A stretch of DNA of 64,000 bases. It comes from Rhabdophis nuchalis (Eukaryota > Chordata > Lepidosauria > Squamata > Natricidae). Below are positions 22,291 through 32,441 of the stretch, in pieces. Location of the stretch: assembly GCA_039707465.1 (NCBI GenBank), contig CM077653.1:2231001-2295000 (forward strand). The letters run 5' to 3'. A program made the translations under genes and the position numbers. Under the pieces are notes generated by a model. It saw only the letters and a list, made by a program, of their open reading frames with translations. It searched no databases and was not told where the DNA came from. Positions within the stretch are counted from its first letter, which is position 1; each line of letters begins with the position of its first letter.

Positions 22291-22900
22291 CCTTCCCGAA
22301 GGCCGCGAAGGAATTTGCTGTGCAAATAACTCCTTGCGTGGTGACACATTGGCCCATTGTCTCCTCTGGTTGGCTTTTAACCCCTGAAGGAGATTGCTTT
22401 ATCGGAATTACTCGATTCAAGGAATTTGAGCCTTTATGGTTCCTTATCAGGCCTGAGTCTATCTTTTTTTATTAGTATTCCCCTAATAATGACGTGTGTG
22501 TTTGTGTGTGTTTAGCATGCCCAAAAGGTAACGATGGAATCTCTACCTTCAGAAACGCAGCTTGCATTTCGCTTAAGGGAGGGAGGGTGAGACTCGAAGC
22601 CCCCAAGGCAGTAAACTTTGCTTGTAGCTGGTGAAGGGGGGGCGGGCTGCCTTTCCATAAAAATGTGCAAATGGCAAAAATGGAAAAACCAAAGAGACTC
22701 CCTCGGAAGGAGAAGTAATAAATAAGAGACCGACGTGCGCAGAGATGGGCAGGCTGACTCGAGAGCCCAAAGACAAGGACGAGACAGAATACCGCGAAAT
22801 CTGGGACAAATGATGGTTAGAAAGGAGGGGAAAAGGCCGGGACAGAAAAACACAGACAAGTTAAGAATTGGAGAGCGTGGTATTAAGAATGTGGGATGGG
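22291..22900. other. Single-copy stretch without gene
   Basis: Unique sequence; 22370-22470 AT-rich. No gene recognised. Confidence 0.35.
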
Positions 22901-23150
22901 TAGGACTTCCGTCAGGCCTTGAAAATGCATTTATTCCGTGCGGCCGGCCTGGCGTAGTTTTTAATCGATTTTAATCGATTTTATTTAGGAGTTTTATTCG
23001 GATTTTAGAACAGGCTCCCAATTTAATGTCATTTTAAAGTATTTTTATATATTGATGTTCTTTGTAGTTTTTATTGATGCCTGTTCACCGCCCTGAGTCC
23101 CGCAAGGGAGAAGGGCGGTATACAAATTTAATAAACTATAAACTATAGAT
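22901..23150 (+). mobile_element. L2-like LINE 3' end
   Basis: Last few codons then the 3' UTR: 'gcggccggcctggcgtag', 'caccgccctgagtccc', 'gaagggcggtatac' and an AT-rich tail. Confidence 0.75.
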
Positions 23151-23550
23151 GTATTTGTACGATTAGTAATTATATAATAGAAAGGATCAACGCAGAGGTA
23201 ATCTGACCGACTACACATACCTATGTAATAGTAATAATAATCTTTATTGTCATTGTACTAAAATTACAATGAAATTGGTTTTATAGTGGATTATATTTTA
23301 TAATGGATATAAAATATAATTGGTGTAAGATCTAAATCACTAGATGGAAACGTTTACACCAGAAATGTCGCACTATGTCCAATGTTTAACTAATTAAAAA
23401 CTGTACAATAATTTTTTTTTAATTGTGCAAATTGGGGGGGGGGGGAAGAGGAGCTTGTAGGGAATTCCTCTAGATTCTTGGGTGCCAGTTTCTCCTGCTT
23501 GGACAACCCCTGTGGCTACTACATTCTTTGGCAAATACTCCCCACTTTCC
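23151..23550. other. AT-rich stretch without gene
   Basis: Contains 'aatctttattgtcattg', a motif found in dispersed vertebrate repeats, and homopolymer runs at 23410 and 23434. Confidence 0.4.
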
Positions 23551-23830
23551 TGGAGAGAGAGGGAGAGAGAGGGAGAGGGAGGGAGGGGGAGGGAGATAGA
23601 GAGAGGGAGGGAGAGGGAGAGAGAGAGAGGGAGGGGGAGAGGGGGGGGAGGGGGGGGAGAGAGAGAGAGAGAGGGAGGGAGGGGGAGATAGAGAGAGGGA
23701 GAGGGAGAGAGAGAGAGAGAGAGAGGGAGGGGGAGAGAGAGAGAGAGGGAGAGGGAGAGGGAGAGAGGGAGGGAGAGAGGGAGGGAGAGAGAGGGAGAGA
23801 GAGGGGGGGGAGAGAGGGAGAGAGGCGAGA
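23551..23830. repeat. (GA)n/(GGGA)n purine array
   Basis: About 280 bp of uninterrupted purine with G-runs up to 8. It ends about 340 bp upstream of the PLET1 TATA box. Confidence 0.95.
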
Positions 23831-24068
23831 AAAGGCTGCCATCCCTGATCCCTCTAGAGAAAACTTTCCACTCTGGAGATGGAGACCCAGATACAGAAAC
23901 CAAAATAGAAACTCTTAGAGGAGAGAACCAGCTGGGCTGCTTGGAGGACGAGAGCAGGAAGCTGCTCTGCCCCTCTAGGTAGACCACGCCCGCAAGGCAA
24001 TCTCAGTCATCATTACCTTCTCCCCTTCCCCCCCCCCCTTCCCTGGGGGGCTTCCACAGCCTCATAGG

Positions 24069-24173
24069 TCATGTGAGTTTCGTTCGGCAGCAGCTGGGCA
24101 GGTAGAGCACCCCGATGTGTCACCGGGGAGGGTGTGAGAGGGGAAGGAATGTGCAACCTCCAGAGCATATAAG
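24069..24173 (+). promoter_or_regulatory. Probable PLET1 core promoter
   Basis: A TATA box (atataag) at 24167-24173 would place the start of transcription near 24200, about 90 bp before the ATG. A TCATGTGA element (E-box/M-box type) lies at 24069-24076. There is no CpG island, which fits a tissue-restricted gene. Motif-based inference. Confidence 0.5.
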
Positions 24174-24290
24174 AGCCGGGCTGGTGGCTCGGCTGCCAAA
24201 GATCTCCAGGGCAGACCAGGTGAAGCCTACGGAGAGGAGGAGGAGGAAGAGGAAGAGAGGAGAAAAAAAGGAAGGAGAAGACTTTTGAAG

Positions 24291-24459
24291 ATGACTTGGG
24301 TGAAGCTCGCCTGGCCGCTCTTCTTCCTGGGGGCCCTGCTGGTTTCGCCAGCTTTCTGCCAACCAGCCCCTTGCGAGGTGGTCAAGAAGACGGCGCCACG
24401 GGGTTCCTTCCGGCTGGACGTGGAGCCCCGCGATTATACACCCAACGAGATCTATACAG
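24291..24459 (+). CDS. PLET1: PLET1 exon 1 (coding part)
   Basis: Encodes residues 1-56 including the signal peptide; ends ...NEIYT in phase 1 before donor gtaggg. The 5' UTR from about 24200 is purine-rich (GGA repeats). Confidence 0.85.
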
Positions 24460-27400
24460 GTAGGGGCAGATTCACGGCTGACCCTGGAGGCCATTCTACC
24501 TGCCTTGGCTTTTCTTCTTTGGTGTGTAAAATTCTCTCGCCATTCTTTCCGCTCTCCCTGTTCGTATCCGCCTTCTGAGTCCAGCAGCTGCTCAGGGAAT
24601 TAATAGAAGAATCATTCCGCCTTTTTTTTCTTTTTTTTAAAGCATCTTTGCAGAATTTAGCATGCCCCAAGGGGAGTTTGAGGCATGCAGGGACTCGAGA
24701 ACGGAGAAGGAACAGAGCACGGCTTCTTCCCTTTGGCATTCACAGAATCAGAGAGTTGGAAGGGACCTTGGAGGTCTTCTAGTCCAGCCCCCTGCTCAGG
24801 CAGGAGACCCTTACAGAATTACAGCGTTTGAAGGGACCTTGGAGGTCTTCTAGTCCAACCCCACCCTGCTCAAGCAGGAGACCCTATACCACTCTGGCGG
24901 TCTGGTTTCTCCTAAAAAGCCTCCAGCGATGAAGCCCCCACGAATTTCTGGAGGCAACTTCCGTCCCACTGGTTAATTTTTCTCACCGTCGGGAATATTA
25001 ACGTGGGGAATAGGCCATTCTTAGGCACGGCCCTCCAAGCAATGCAGAATTCATGATGCAATCAGTAAAAGGAGAATTTGCAGCATTGCAGGTTTGGGGA
25101 GGTAAAGCAGGAAGAGCACCTGGCCTAGAAAAGTTTCTAGGTTCTTTCTTGGCAAAATATAAAATAAAATTTAGTCCACTAGAAAGGACAATCGTACGTT
25201 AGATCCATGCCAAGGCCTCCTTCTCCGCCAGAAGAGAGTAATAAGGAGAGGAAGGTTTCCAAACGCCTAACCCTAACCCTAGGCAGGTTGGCTGGCTTAT
25301 GCCCCTCTTGCAGAAGGGAACACCGAGGGCAGCTGCGAAGCGTTCGGCCTGCCCTTGGTTCCCATGGGCGTTTTCCCCATTTCACAACTTTTAATGCCAG
25401 CCGCACTTGGTCGAAACGCAACCCGGGCTGAGAGCCCCACCTTGTGAGTCAGAGGCAGCCCACAGAGGAGGAAGGCTGGAGATCCCAAGATCAGCTCGGA
25501 TTCTTTGGGACACCTGGAATTTCTCCTCCAGCATCTGCAGCGTGTTCGGCTTCTCCTTCCAAACTAAAATGTCTTTCTTCTTCCTCCTCTCCTCCTCCTC
25601 CTTTCCTTGGCAGTGTCGCTCACCGGTGCAGAGAATGCCTCTTCCGTCATCTTGCAAATTGTGCCTTCGGAGAACAGCGCTGGGGAGAGGTGGGAAGAGG
25701 GGAACCTGCTGGTGCGCTGCAGCCCCACTGACAGCGTCATGCAGAAGAACATCTCGGGGTCCAGCCTGAGGACACGCTGGATTGCCTCAAGCAACCCCAA
25801 CATTGGATCGGCAGAAATAAGGTGAGGGGTCCCGGATTTTGTGTGTGTGTGTATGTATGTAGAGCAGTGGTTCTCAACCTCCCCAATGCCCTCCTTCCCC
25901 TTTAAGACAGGTCCTCATGTTGCGGTGACCCCCAACCATAAAATTGGTGTCTCGGTTCCTAAGACCATCGAAAATATGTGTTTTCCGAGGGTCTTAGGCC
26001 AGGGGTCTGCAAAGTCGGCTCTTTTAAGACTGGTGGACTTCAACTCCCAGCTATGCTGGCTGGGGAACTCTGGGAGTTGAAGTCCACCAGTCTTAAAAGA
26101 GCCGACTTTGCAGACCCCTGTCTTAGGCGACCCCTGGGAAAGGATCGTGGGACCCCCAAAGGGGTCCCGACCCACAGGTTGAGAACCAGTGGTGTAGAGG
26201 AAGCTGAGGGGCTCCGTCTTTAAAGGAGGCAGGAGGCACACATTATATTTGTTTTTAATCTTTGCCATAATCCTGTGTGGAAAGCGAGGCTGAAAGATGG
26301 AAATCCCGAGGGCCAAGGTGAAAACACGGAGAACGGGGTTTTTTAGTCCCAAATGATAAGCAAAGCTTCCATATGGCAGGGAAGTATATCTTAGAAGAGC
26401 AGAAGCTGAAGACAGGGGCATAACGTCTTCAGGCTGCTCTTTTCAGCTCCTCAGGGTTGGCCATTCTGGTCATTCAACATCAAGATCAGATGATCTACCT
26501 GGTATTTTTCATCCAGTTCCCTGGTAGGAGTGGTGAATCCTCCCTTTCTTCCCTCCCTCTCTCCTTTCCCATTTCCTTCTTTCCATTCCCATCTCCTCCC
26601 CCCCTCCTTCCTTCCTTCCTTCCTTCCTTCCTTCCTCCTCTCTCCTTCAATTCCCATCTCCTTCCTTCCTTCCCTCCCTCCTTCCTATATCTCTCCTTCC
26701 ATCCCTCCCTCCATTCCCATCTCCTTCCTTCCTTCCTCATTCCTGTATCTCTCCTTCCTTCCACCCATCCATCCATCCAAGACTAGCTTATACCACCTGC
26801 CAACCATGGAATTGTTTCATTCCTTTTATGATTAATCAGCATTTTAACACTGTGGCTCTGATCACCAGGAAACGCCTTGTAAGAATCCCACAAATAACTG
26901 AATATTGAAACATTTGAAACTGAAATTAAACAGTGGTTCCTGCTTTCCTAAATTCTGTGCAAAAACCCCCCAACAACCATTGGCTTTCTATGGATCCAAC
27001 CTCTCCTTTTTCTCAACTGTGATCTTTTCTGCTTGTCTATTTGCAAACAGGGCCTTCGTCACCTTCCTCAACGGAACTACCCTGCTCCAGACCAGGACCC
27101 TGGAAAAAGGTAATTTTAGCAGGTCCCTGGGGAAAAAACGGCTCAGGAAAATAGGGATATTTGCAACAGTGGTTTGGTTTGGCGGCAATTCATAGCACTA
27201 AGCAAAGCTAGGACGTAATTCAGTGGAAGAAGAGCAGCTATGACGCCTGCCGAAAGCTGCATCCTCTTAGCATCCTTGACTGAAAGTCCACAGATGCTCA
27301 GAGAGTACACAACATTTATGCCGTGTTGATATCCTTCCCCAAGACAGCTTGGGAGGCAGGGGCCATCAGAATAGTCAAGATGGAGTGGTGCAAAAGTGGC

Positions 27401-28475
27401 CTAGAGACAGAGCTCTCGCCTCACAATCAGGAGGCTGTTGGTTCGATCCTAGGTAGAGGCAGGTATTTCTCCCTCTGGGCATGTTGAGAATGTATCTGCG
27501 GAACAAAAGTCTGCATTGGGGACAGGAAGGGCATCCGGCCATTAAAACATTCTGCTAGTTTCATTCAGTTGCCCAGACTCCACCTCGCAAGGGATTATGG
27601 CAGAGGTGGAATCCAGCAGGTTCTGACAGGAGAAGCAGAAATTTTGAGTACTTTGGAGAACCAGCAAATATCTCCTCTGCCTACTCAAGAGCAGGTGTCA
27701 GGGTTTTCTAAAGAGGTCTGGTGTCAGGGTTCCAAATAGCATCCAAAATTAAATCAGAGTCCAAGGCAAAGGATTCCTCAAGGTTCCCATTGATGAAGAG
27801 AGCCACGTTGGCACCTCTGGGGAAACCCGAATCTGAAAGCTTCCCGGTTTTCCCCACCCAGTTGAAAGTTCAAGATCTTGCCCCCAACACCCACCAGTCC
27901 ATCCCATGGTCCAATCTCCCACTGCCACGCTGGCAGCTTCCACCCATCCAGTTCCGGTCAGGTGCAGAGGTGCAAAGACAAAGGATGACCTTGGCTTTCT
28001 CGAAAGAATGTTGTTATGGCTACCTATCATCCAACTCCATACAATCCCCCCTCCCATTTTCCCACCATAGAAAAGGCATAGCAGAATAATAGAAAGTGGG
28101 GCAGGCCAAAGATCCAAAAGAAAAGATGGCTGCAGACCTGACATCACAGAAACCACAGCAGCTCTCCCCATTTCTCCCTCAGCAAAAGGACTCATCTAAC
28201 CTCGCTTCCATTTTTCCTTCTCAGAGGTGGTCAGCTCAATGTCATCGTCTTCCATCTCCCAGCCAACCAGCAGCACCGGCAAGCCAGCTCTTCTGAGCAA
28301 GCCTACTGATGTTCACCGCCACATCAACTCCACCTCGTTCCACCATAACGTAGCGTCTTCCCACCAATCCACCAAAGGTCCACACAGTTCCGTCTCGGTG
28401 ACCCAAGCCAGCTCGGTCCTTCTCGCCACCCTGCAGTTTCTTTCCATCTCTCTGGGATACAAGCTCCTGGCCTGA
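24291..28475 (+). CDS. PLET1: Placenta-expressed transcript 1 protein (PLET1), four exons
   Basis: Spliced CDS 24291-24459, 25614-25821, 27051-27109, 28225-28475 encodes 228 residues; every junction is GT-AG (phases 1, 2, 1). Residues 1-23 form a signal peptide (hydrophobic LFFLGALLV). The ectodomain (24-145) has two cysteines (C28, C92) and N-glycosylation sequons at N64, N102 and N133. A Ser/Thr-rich stalk (146-208, sequon N180) follows, then a hydrophobic C-terminal tail (209-228) typical of a GPI-attachment signal. The WIASSNPNIGSAEIR-AFVTFLNGT segment resembles the family, and the length is close to the human protein (about 207, from memory). PLET1 is a GPI-linked surface protein of epithelial and trophoblast progenitors. 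Assignment rests on architecture plus the neighbouring convergent PTS gene; sequence similarity was judged by eye only. Confidence 0.82.
24738..25010 (-). mobile_element. CR1 LINE 3' ends in PLET1 intron 1
   Basis: Two successive copies of the reversed CR1 3' end ('ttggaagggaccttggag' at about 24757 and 24828), the first truncated, the second running to about 25010. Confidence 0.8.
25614..25821 (+). CDS. PLET1: PLET1 exon 2
   Basis: Follows acceptor 'ttccttggcag'; 208 nt encoding residues 57-125 plus part of 126; donor gtgagg. Carries sequons N64 and N102 and C92. Confidence 0.85.
25865..26191. mobile_element. hAT-like element with CAGTGGTTCTCAACC ends
   Basis: Terminal inverted repeats CAGTGGTTCTCAACCT / AGGTTGAGAACCAGTG with a 7-of-8 match target duplication (atgtagag 25857-25864, gtgtagag 26192-26199). 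A second MITE (26000-26120) has inserted into it. Confidence 0.85.
26000..26120. mobile_element. hAT-like palindromic MITE, CAGGGGTCTGC subfamily
   Basis: 121-bp fold-back with an exact 8-bp duplication tcttaggc (25992-25999, 26121-26128), nested inside the hAT-like element above, hence younger. Confidence 0.9.
26532..26782. repeat. (CCTT)n pyrimidine tract in PLET1 intron 2
   Basis: Imperfect CCTT/CCCT repeats broken by 'attcccatctcc' blocks; ends in (CCAT)n. Confidence 0.9.
27051..27109 (+). CDS. PLET1: PLET1 exon 3
   Basis: Acceptor 'ttgcaaacag'; 59 nt encoding the end of residue 126 to 145 (AFVTFLNGT...), phase-1 donor gtaatt. Sequon N133. Confidence 0.85.
27388..27600 (+). mobile_element. 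tRNA-derived SINE, second family, PLET1 intron 3
   Basis: tRNA-like head with B-box 'ggttcgatcc' at about 27440, then 'gaagggcatccggcc' and 'cgcaagggattatgg', a body unlike the SINE at 24-377. Confidence 0.65.
27601..27700 (+). repeat. Dispersed 'cagcaggttctgac' repeat fragment
   Basis: Matches 3.95, 18.8 and 63.05 kb. Confidence 0.7.
27722..28143. mobile_element. Solo LTR-like element, copy 1, PLET1 intron 3
   Basis: 422 bp starting TGTCAGGGTTCC and ending CCTGACA, about 85% identical by eye to 32011-32436. TG...CA ends with matching inverted termini are LTR hallmarks. Its right end is 81 bp upstream of PLET1 exon 4. No internal retroviral genes are present. Confidence 0.65.
28225..28475 (+). 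CDS. PLET1: PLET1 exon 4 (coding part)
   Basis: Acceptor 'ccttctcag'; encodes residues 146-228: Ser/Thr/His-rich stalk and GPI-type hydrophobic tail; stop TGA at 28473-28475. Confidence 0.85.
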
Positions 28476-28724
28476 GCTCTGAGCCAGGCATCAAGAGCAT
28501 GTTTGCGTACAACCGGGATTTGAGAACTAACAGAGTGATTTTCTTGGGAATCCAATAGCCCTCCTGCAAAATCCACTCCCTTCCCTCCTCCCCCTCCCAG
28601 TCTCTCTTTTCTGCTGAACTCAGAGGCTGATTCCAGAACCCTTTTCAGCCTCTGTCTTGCCCAGAGTTGAAATGCCATTTTTTTTTACTACTGGTTCTGT
28701 GGGTGTGGCTTGGTGGGCGTGGCA

Positions 28725-29456
28725 GGGGAAGGATACTGCAAAATGCCCATTCCCTCCCCACTCCAGGGGAAGGATACTGCAAAATCCCCATTCCCTCCCC
28801 ACTCCAGGGGAAGGATACTGCAAAATCCCCCTTCCCACTCCAGGGGAAGGATACTGCAAAATCCCCCTTCCCACTCCAGGGGAAGGATACTGCAAAATCC
28901 CCCTTCCCACTCCAGGGGAAGGATACTGCAAAATGCCCATTCCCTCCCCACTCCAGGGGAAGGATACTGCAAAATCTCAATTTCCTCCTCATTCCAGGGG
29001 AAGGATACTGCAAAATCCCCATTCCCTCCCCACTCCAGGGGAAGGATACTGCAAAATCCCCATTCCCTCCCCACTCCAGGGGAAGGATACTGCAAAATCC
29101 CCCTTCCCACTCCAGGGGAAGGATACTGCAAAATCTCCATTTCCTCCTCATTCCAGTGGAAGGATACTGCAAAATCCCCATTCCCTCCCCACTCCAGGGG
29201 AAGGATACTGCAAAATCTCCATTCCGTCCCCACTCCAGGGGAAGGATACTGCAAAATCCCCATTTCCTCCTCACTCCAGGGGAAGGATACTGCAAAATCC
29301 CCCTTTCCACTCCAGGGGAAGGATACTGCAAAATGCCCATTCCCTCCCCACTCCAGGGGAAGGATGCTGCAAAATCCCCATTCCCTCCCCACTCCAGGGG
29401 AAGGATACTGCAAAATCTCAATTTCCTCCTCATTCCAGGGGAAGGATACTGCAAAA
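28725..29456. repeat. Minisatellite, 19 units of 36 or 41 bp
   Basis: 'ggaaggatactgcaaaat' (one unit reads 'ggatgctgc') occurs 19 times with spacing of 36 or 41 bp. The 41-bp units carry 'ccccattccctcccc' or 'ctcaatttcctcctc', the 36-bp units 'cccccttcccac'. The 5' edge, 'gtggcttggtgggcgtggc', is the flank of the same motif in the dispersed repeat at 63.2 kb, identifying the seed. Multi-frame open reading frames of 250-280 residues on both strands are artefacts of the periodic, stop-free unit. Confidence 0.95.
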
Positions 29457-30122
29457 TACATAGCAAGAAGAATTCCAGGGGGGTGGGCATTTGAGGCCCG
29501 GATAATCAGGCTAAAAGGGTGAAATCACTGTCACAAACTGGAACTGACATTCTACTCCACCCTCCCCCCCCCCGCCCCCACCCTCCAGTCCTGCAAAGAT
29601 GCTGACCGAAGCATTTCGTAGCAGGCCAATCGGACAACACACAACTGCCCCACTGAAATACACATTAGAAAAGTTCTCAAGTTAAACAGCCTCTTTCATC
29701 TGTTGGTCCGACCGACCATCTGGACTGCGGATCCTTCACAGCAGCGAGACTGAAGGAGGTGGGGAGGGGAATCCTTTTTTTTTTTAACACTTTTTGCTAT
29801 TTAAATCCCCTGCTGGTAAGGCATTCTCCAGTGTTAAAAAGGGGGGGGGGAGTCTTTATCTTCTCTCCAAAAATAACTTGGGAGCTGCTCGCTGCTGCTA
29901 CTACTACTACTACTATGTGTCTGAAGAACTAACTCTCGTGGGATTTGGAGAAAAAAGAAAATTGGGGGAGGCAAGAAGAAAGAGAAGGAGGATTTTAGAA
30001 GCTCGGAGTCCTGATGTTGGACTTCCAAATGTTCTGTTCGTGGGTTTTTGTTTTTGTTTGTTGTTGTAAATACTGTATCTTTGGGAAACGTATTTTGAAT
30101 CTCCATTGTGCTTTCCAAAGCC

Positions 30123-30128
30123 AATAAA
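30123..30128 (+). terminator. Polyadenylation signal, probable PLET1
   Basis: Canonical AATAAA, the first downstream of the PLET1 stop on this strand. Confidence 0.5.
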
Positions 30129-30145
30129 ATATATTCATAAGACCG

Positions 30146-30436
30146 GGTGCAATTGTGGTGTCTGGTGGGGAAGGAGGGGGAATGATGGCACAACGAACTT
30201 CAATCTGTAGGGCGGGGTTGTGGCAACTCGAAGTCGTGTGGACTTCAACTCCCAGAATTCCACAGCATAGTACGGCTGGCTGGGGAATTTTGGGAGCCCT
30301 AAATCCACATACCGTATTTTTCAGACTATAAGAAGCACCGGTGTATAAGACACACAAAGATTTCGAAGAGGTAAGTAAGGGGGAAAAAAGTTTTTGTCCT
30401 CCCCCAATCCCCCAGGAGCACTCTGCTCAGTGTCCA
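30146..30436. repeat. MITE relic and DNA-transposon end
   Basis: 30225-30300 is an eroded palindromic MITE ('cttcaactcccagaattcc'); 30309-30375 has the 'accgtatttttcagac' transposon end also seen at 7.9 and 40.48 kb. Confidence 0.6.
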
Positions 30437-30960
30437 GTTAGAACAGGTAGAGGAAAAAGGATGCCGTGCTAGGAGGAGCCTCTATGCTGGGGGAACCTGT
30501 GGCTCTGGAGCCGCATGTGGCTCTTCCATCCCTCTGCTGCGGCTCCCTGTCACCAGTCGGCTCCGCAATTGATACGACTTTCAGTTAGGACAGGTAGAGG
30601 AAAAAGGATGCCTTGCTAGGAGGAGCCTCTATGGTGGGGGAACCTGTGGCTCTGGAGCCGCATGTGGCTCTTCCATCCCTCTGCTGCGGCTCCCTGTCAC
30701 CAGTCGGCTCCGCAATTGATACGACTTTCAGTTAGGACAGGTAGAGGAAAAAGGATGCCTTGCTAGGAGGAGCCTCTATGGTGGGGAAACCTGTGGCTCT
30801 GGAGCCGCATGTGGCTCTTCCATCCCTCTGCTGCGGCTCCCTGTCACCAGTCGGCTCCGCAATTGATACGACTTTCAGTTAGGACAGGTAGAGGAAAAAG
30901 GATGCCTTGCTAGGAGGAGACTCTACAGTGGGGGAACCAGACTTCCGGTTGGCTCCAGAA
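30437..30960. repeat. 147-bp tandem repeat, about 3.5 copies
   Basis: 'agttag.acaggtagagg' recurs at about 30437, 30584, 30731 and 30878: three intervals of exactly 147 bp. Units are nearly identical; the fourth is truncated near 30950 and passes into a hAT-like end ('ggttgctgacccctg', about 31015-31030), so the array probably grew inside a transposon. Confidence 0.9.
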
Positions 30961-31184
30961 TTGAACGGGGGGGGGGGCTTCCATTTAGGACCTTTGTGGC
31001 TCTTTGAGTGCTTAAGGTTGCTGACCCCTGACCTAGAGTGTCCTGCTTCCAAAAGTCCAACCCAAACCAGTTGGTTAGCAAATGGGACACAATTATCTGG
31101 AGCCCGATTCCACCCCCGTTGTAAATTTCTCAAGGTCGCGGAGGGGGGAAAAAAACCAATCAGAGTAAACAAATCCCCCCCTCC

Positions 31185-31405
31185 CTTTTTTATTTATTTT
31201 TATTTTTTTATATATTCGCATTTATACCCCGCCCTTCTCCAAAAAGGACCCAGGGCGGCGCACAGGAAATTAAAACATACAAGTGTAAACAAAAATATAA
31301 AATTTAAAAAGATATTAAATTACCCCGTGCTAAAATCAATTTAAAATCCCCAAATTTAAAACTATCTAAAAATAGTCCCCAACGGAGGTTACGCTAGACT
31401 ACGGA
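31185..31405 (-). mobile_element. L2-like LINE 3' UTR fragment
   Basis: Reversed 3' UTR only: (TTTA)n, 'accccgcccttctcc', 'agggcggcgcacagg'. Confidence 0.75.
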
Positions 31406-31480
31406 GGTTTGAATTATTCCTACGTTCAAATGCACAGAAATAACTTTTGGTGGCTTTTCTCTCCCCGAGGCTCTCCCTGC

Positions 31481-31511
<31 letters not shown>

Positions 31512-31870
31512 AATGACTCTGCAAGCCAGTTTCATCCAGAACCCCCCCACCCCCACCCCCGGCCCACCCCCTCCATGTTGACATGCATCTATTTTAGCCG
31601 AATAACAAGCACATTTTTAGTGCCCGGCAGAACACAGAGTCCATTTTAATGAAGGCTTCCGTAACTGCAACGGCTGGTGGGTATGCAAATTAACCCCAGA
31701 TGCCCTTGCTTTCGTGTCAGCTGCTCAGCACTGGACAGGAAGCCCCTGGTTCTTCTCCAGAGCACGGAGGGGCTTTTCTGTTTCTGAAAACTGAACCCGG
31801 GGATAGTTCGCTTTAAATTCTCCCGTTCTCCCACTGTATGTACCAACGACAGTCTAATGATTGCAACTTG
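31406..31870. other. Single-copy stretch with octamer motif
   Basis: A poly-T run of about 27 lies at 31482-31508. Octamer ATGCAAAT at 31683-31690 in unique sequence 31580-31740; candidate conserved element. No gene. Confidence 0.35.
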
Positions 31871-31878
31871 TTCTAGGA

Positions 31879-31965
31879 CAGGGGTCTCCAACCTTTGCAA
31901 CTTTAAGTCTGAAGGACTTCAGCTCCCAGAATTCTCCAGCCAGCTTTGCTGGTTGGAGACCCCTG
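31879..31965. mobile_element. hAT-like palindromic MITE, CAGGGGTCTCC subfamily
   Basis: 87 bp, ends CAGGGGTCTCC / GGAGACCCCTG, 7-of-8 match target duplication (ttctagga 31871-31878, ttctaggt 31966-31973). Confidence 0.85.
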
Positions 31966-32010
31966 TTCTAGGTAATAGAACCAAGAAGCAGAAAACTGGC
32001 AGAAGGCAGC

Positions 32011-32436
32011 TGTCAGGGTTCCAAACAGCATCCAAAATTAAATCAGAGTCCGAGGCTCCAAGGATTGCTCAAAGTTCCCATTGATGAAGAGAGAGCCATG
32101 TTGGCACATCTGGGAAAACCTGAATCTGAAAGCTTCCTGGTTTTCCGCACCTAAAGTTGAAAGTTCACGATCTTGCCCCCCCCCTCCCTCCACACCCACC
32201 AGTCCATCCCACGGTCCAGTCTTTCACTGCCACGCTAGCAGTTCCACCCATCCAGTTCGGGTCAGGTGCTGAGACAAAGGATGACCTTGGTTTTCTAGAA
32301 AGAATTTTGTTTTGGCTACATATCACCCCACTCCGTATAATCCCCCGTCCCGTTTTCCCACAATAGAAAATGAATAAGTAGAAGGTGTGGCAGGCCTGCT
32401 GAAGTCCAAATGAAAAGATGGCTTGTAGGCCTGACA
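32011..32436. mobile_element. Solo LTR-like element, copy 2
   Basis: 426 bp, TGTCAGGGTTCC ... CCTGACA, with an exact 5-bp target duplication gcagc (32006-32010, 32437-32441). Homologous along its length to 27722-28143. Confidence 0.75.
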
Positions 32437-32441
32437 GCAGC

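Larger units (their letters stand above)
28476..30145 (+). other. Probable PLET1 3' untranslated region
   Basis: The first AATAAA on this strand after the stop is at 30123-30128, giving a 3' UTR of about 1.65 kb that would include the minisatellite and a short CTA/CTG-rich run near 29895. No transcript evidence is available here. Confidence 0.5.

Noticed and set aside
25262..25285. Interstitial telomere repeat (ccctaaccctaaccctag)
   Set aside because: Fewer than three units; no evidence for a fusion or healing site.
28725..29456. CRISPR-like array
   Set aside because: Vertebrate DNA, contiguous units without unique spacers; a minisatellite.
28645..29522. Four to five overlapping frames of 250-280 residues on both strands
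   Set aside because: A stop-free periodic minisatellite unit stays open in several frames; repetitive low-complexity peptides with no family resemblance.
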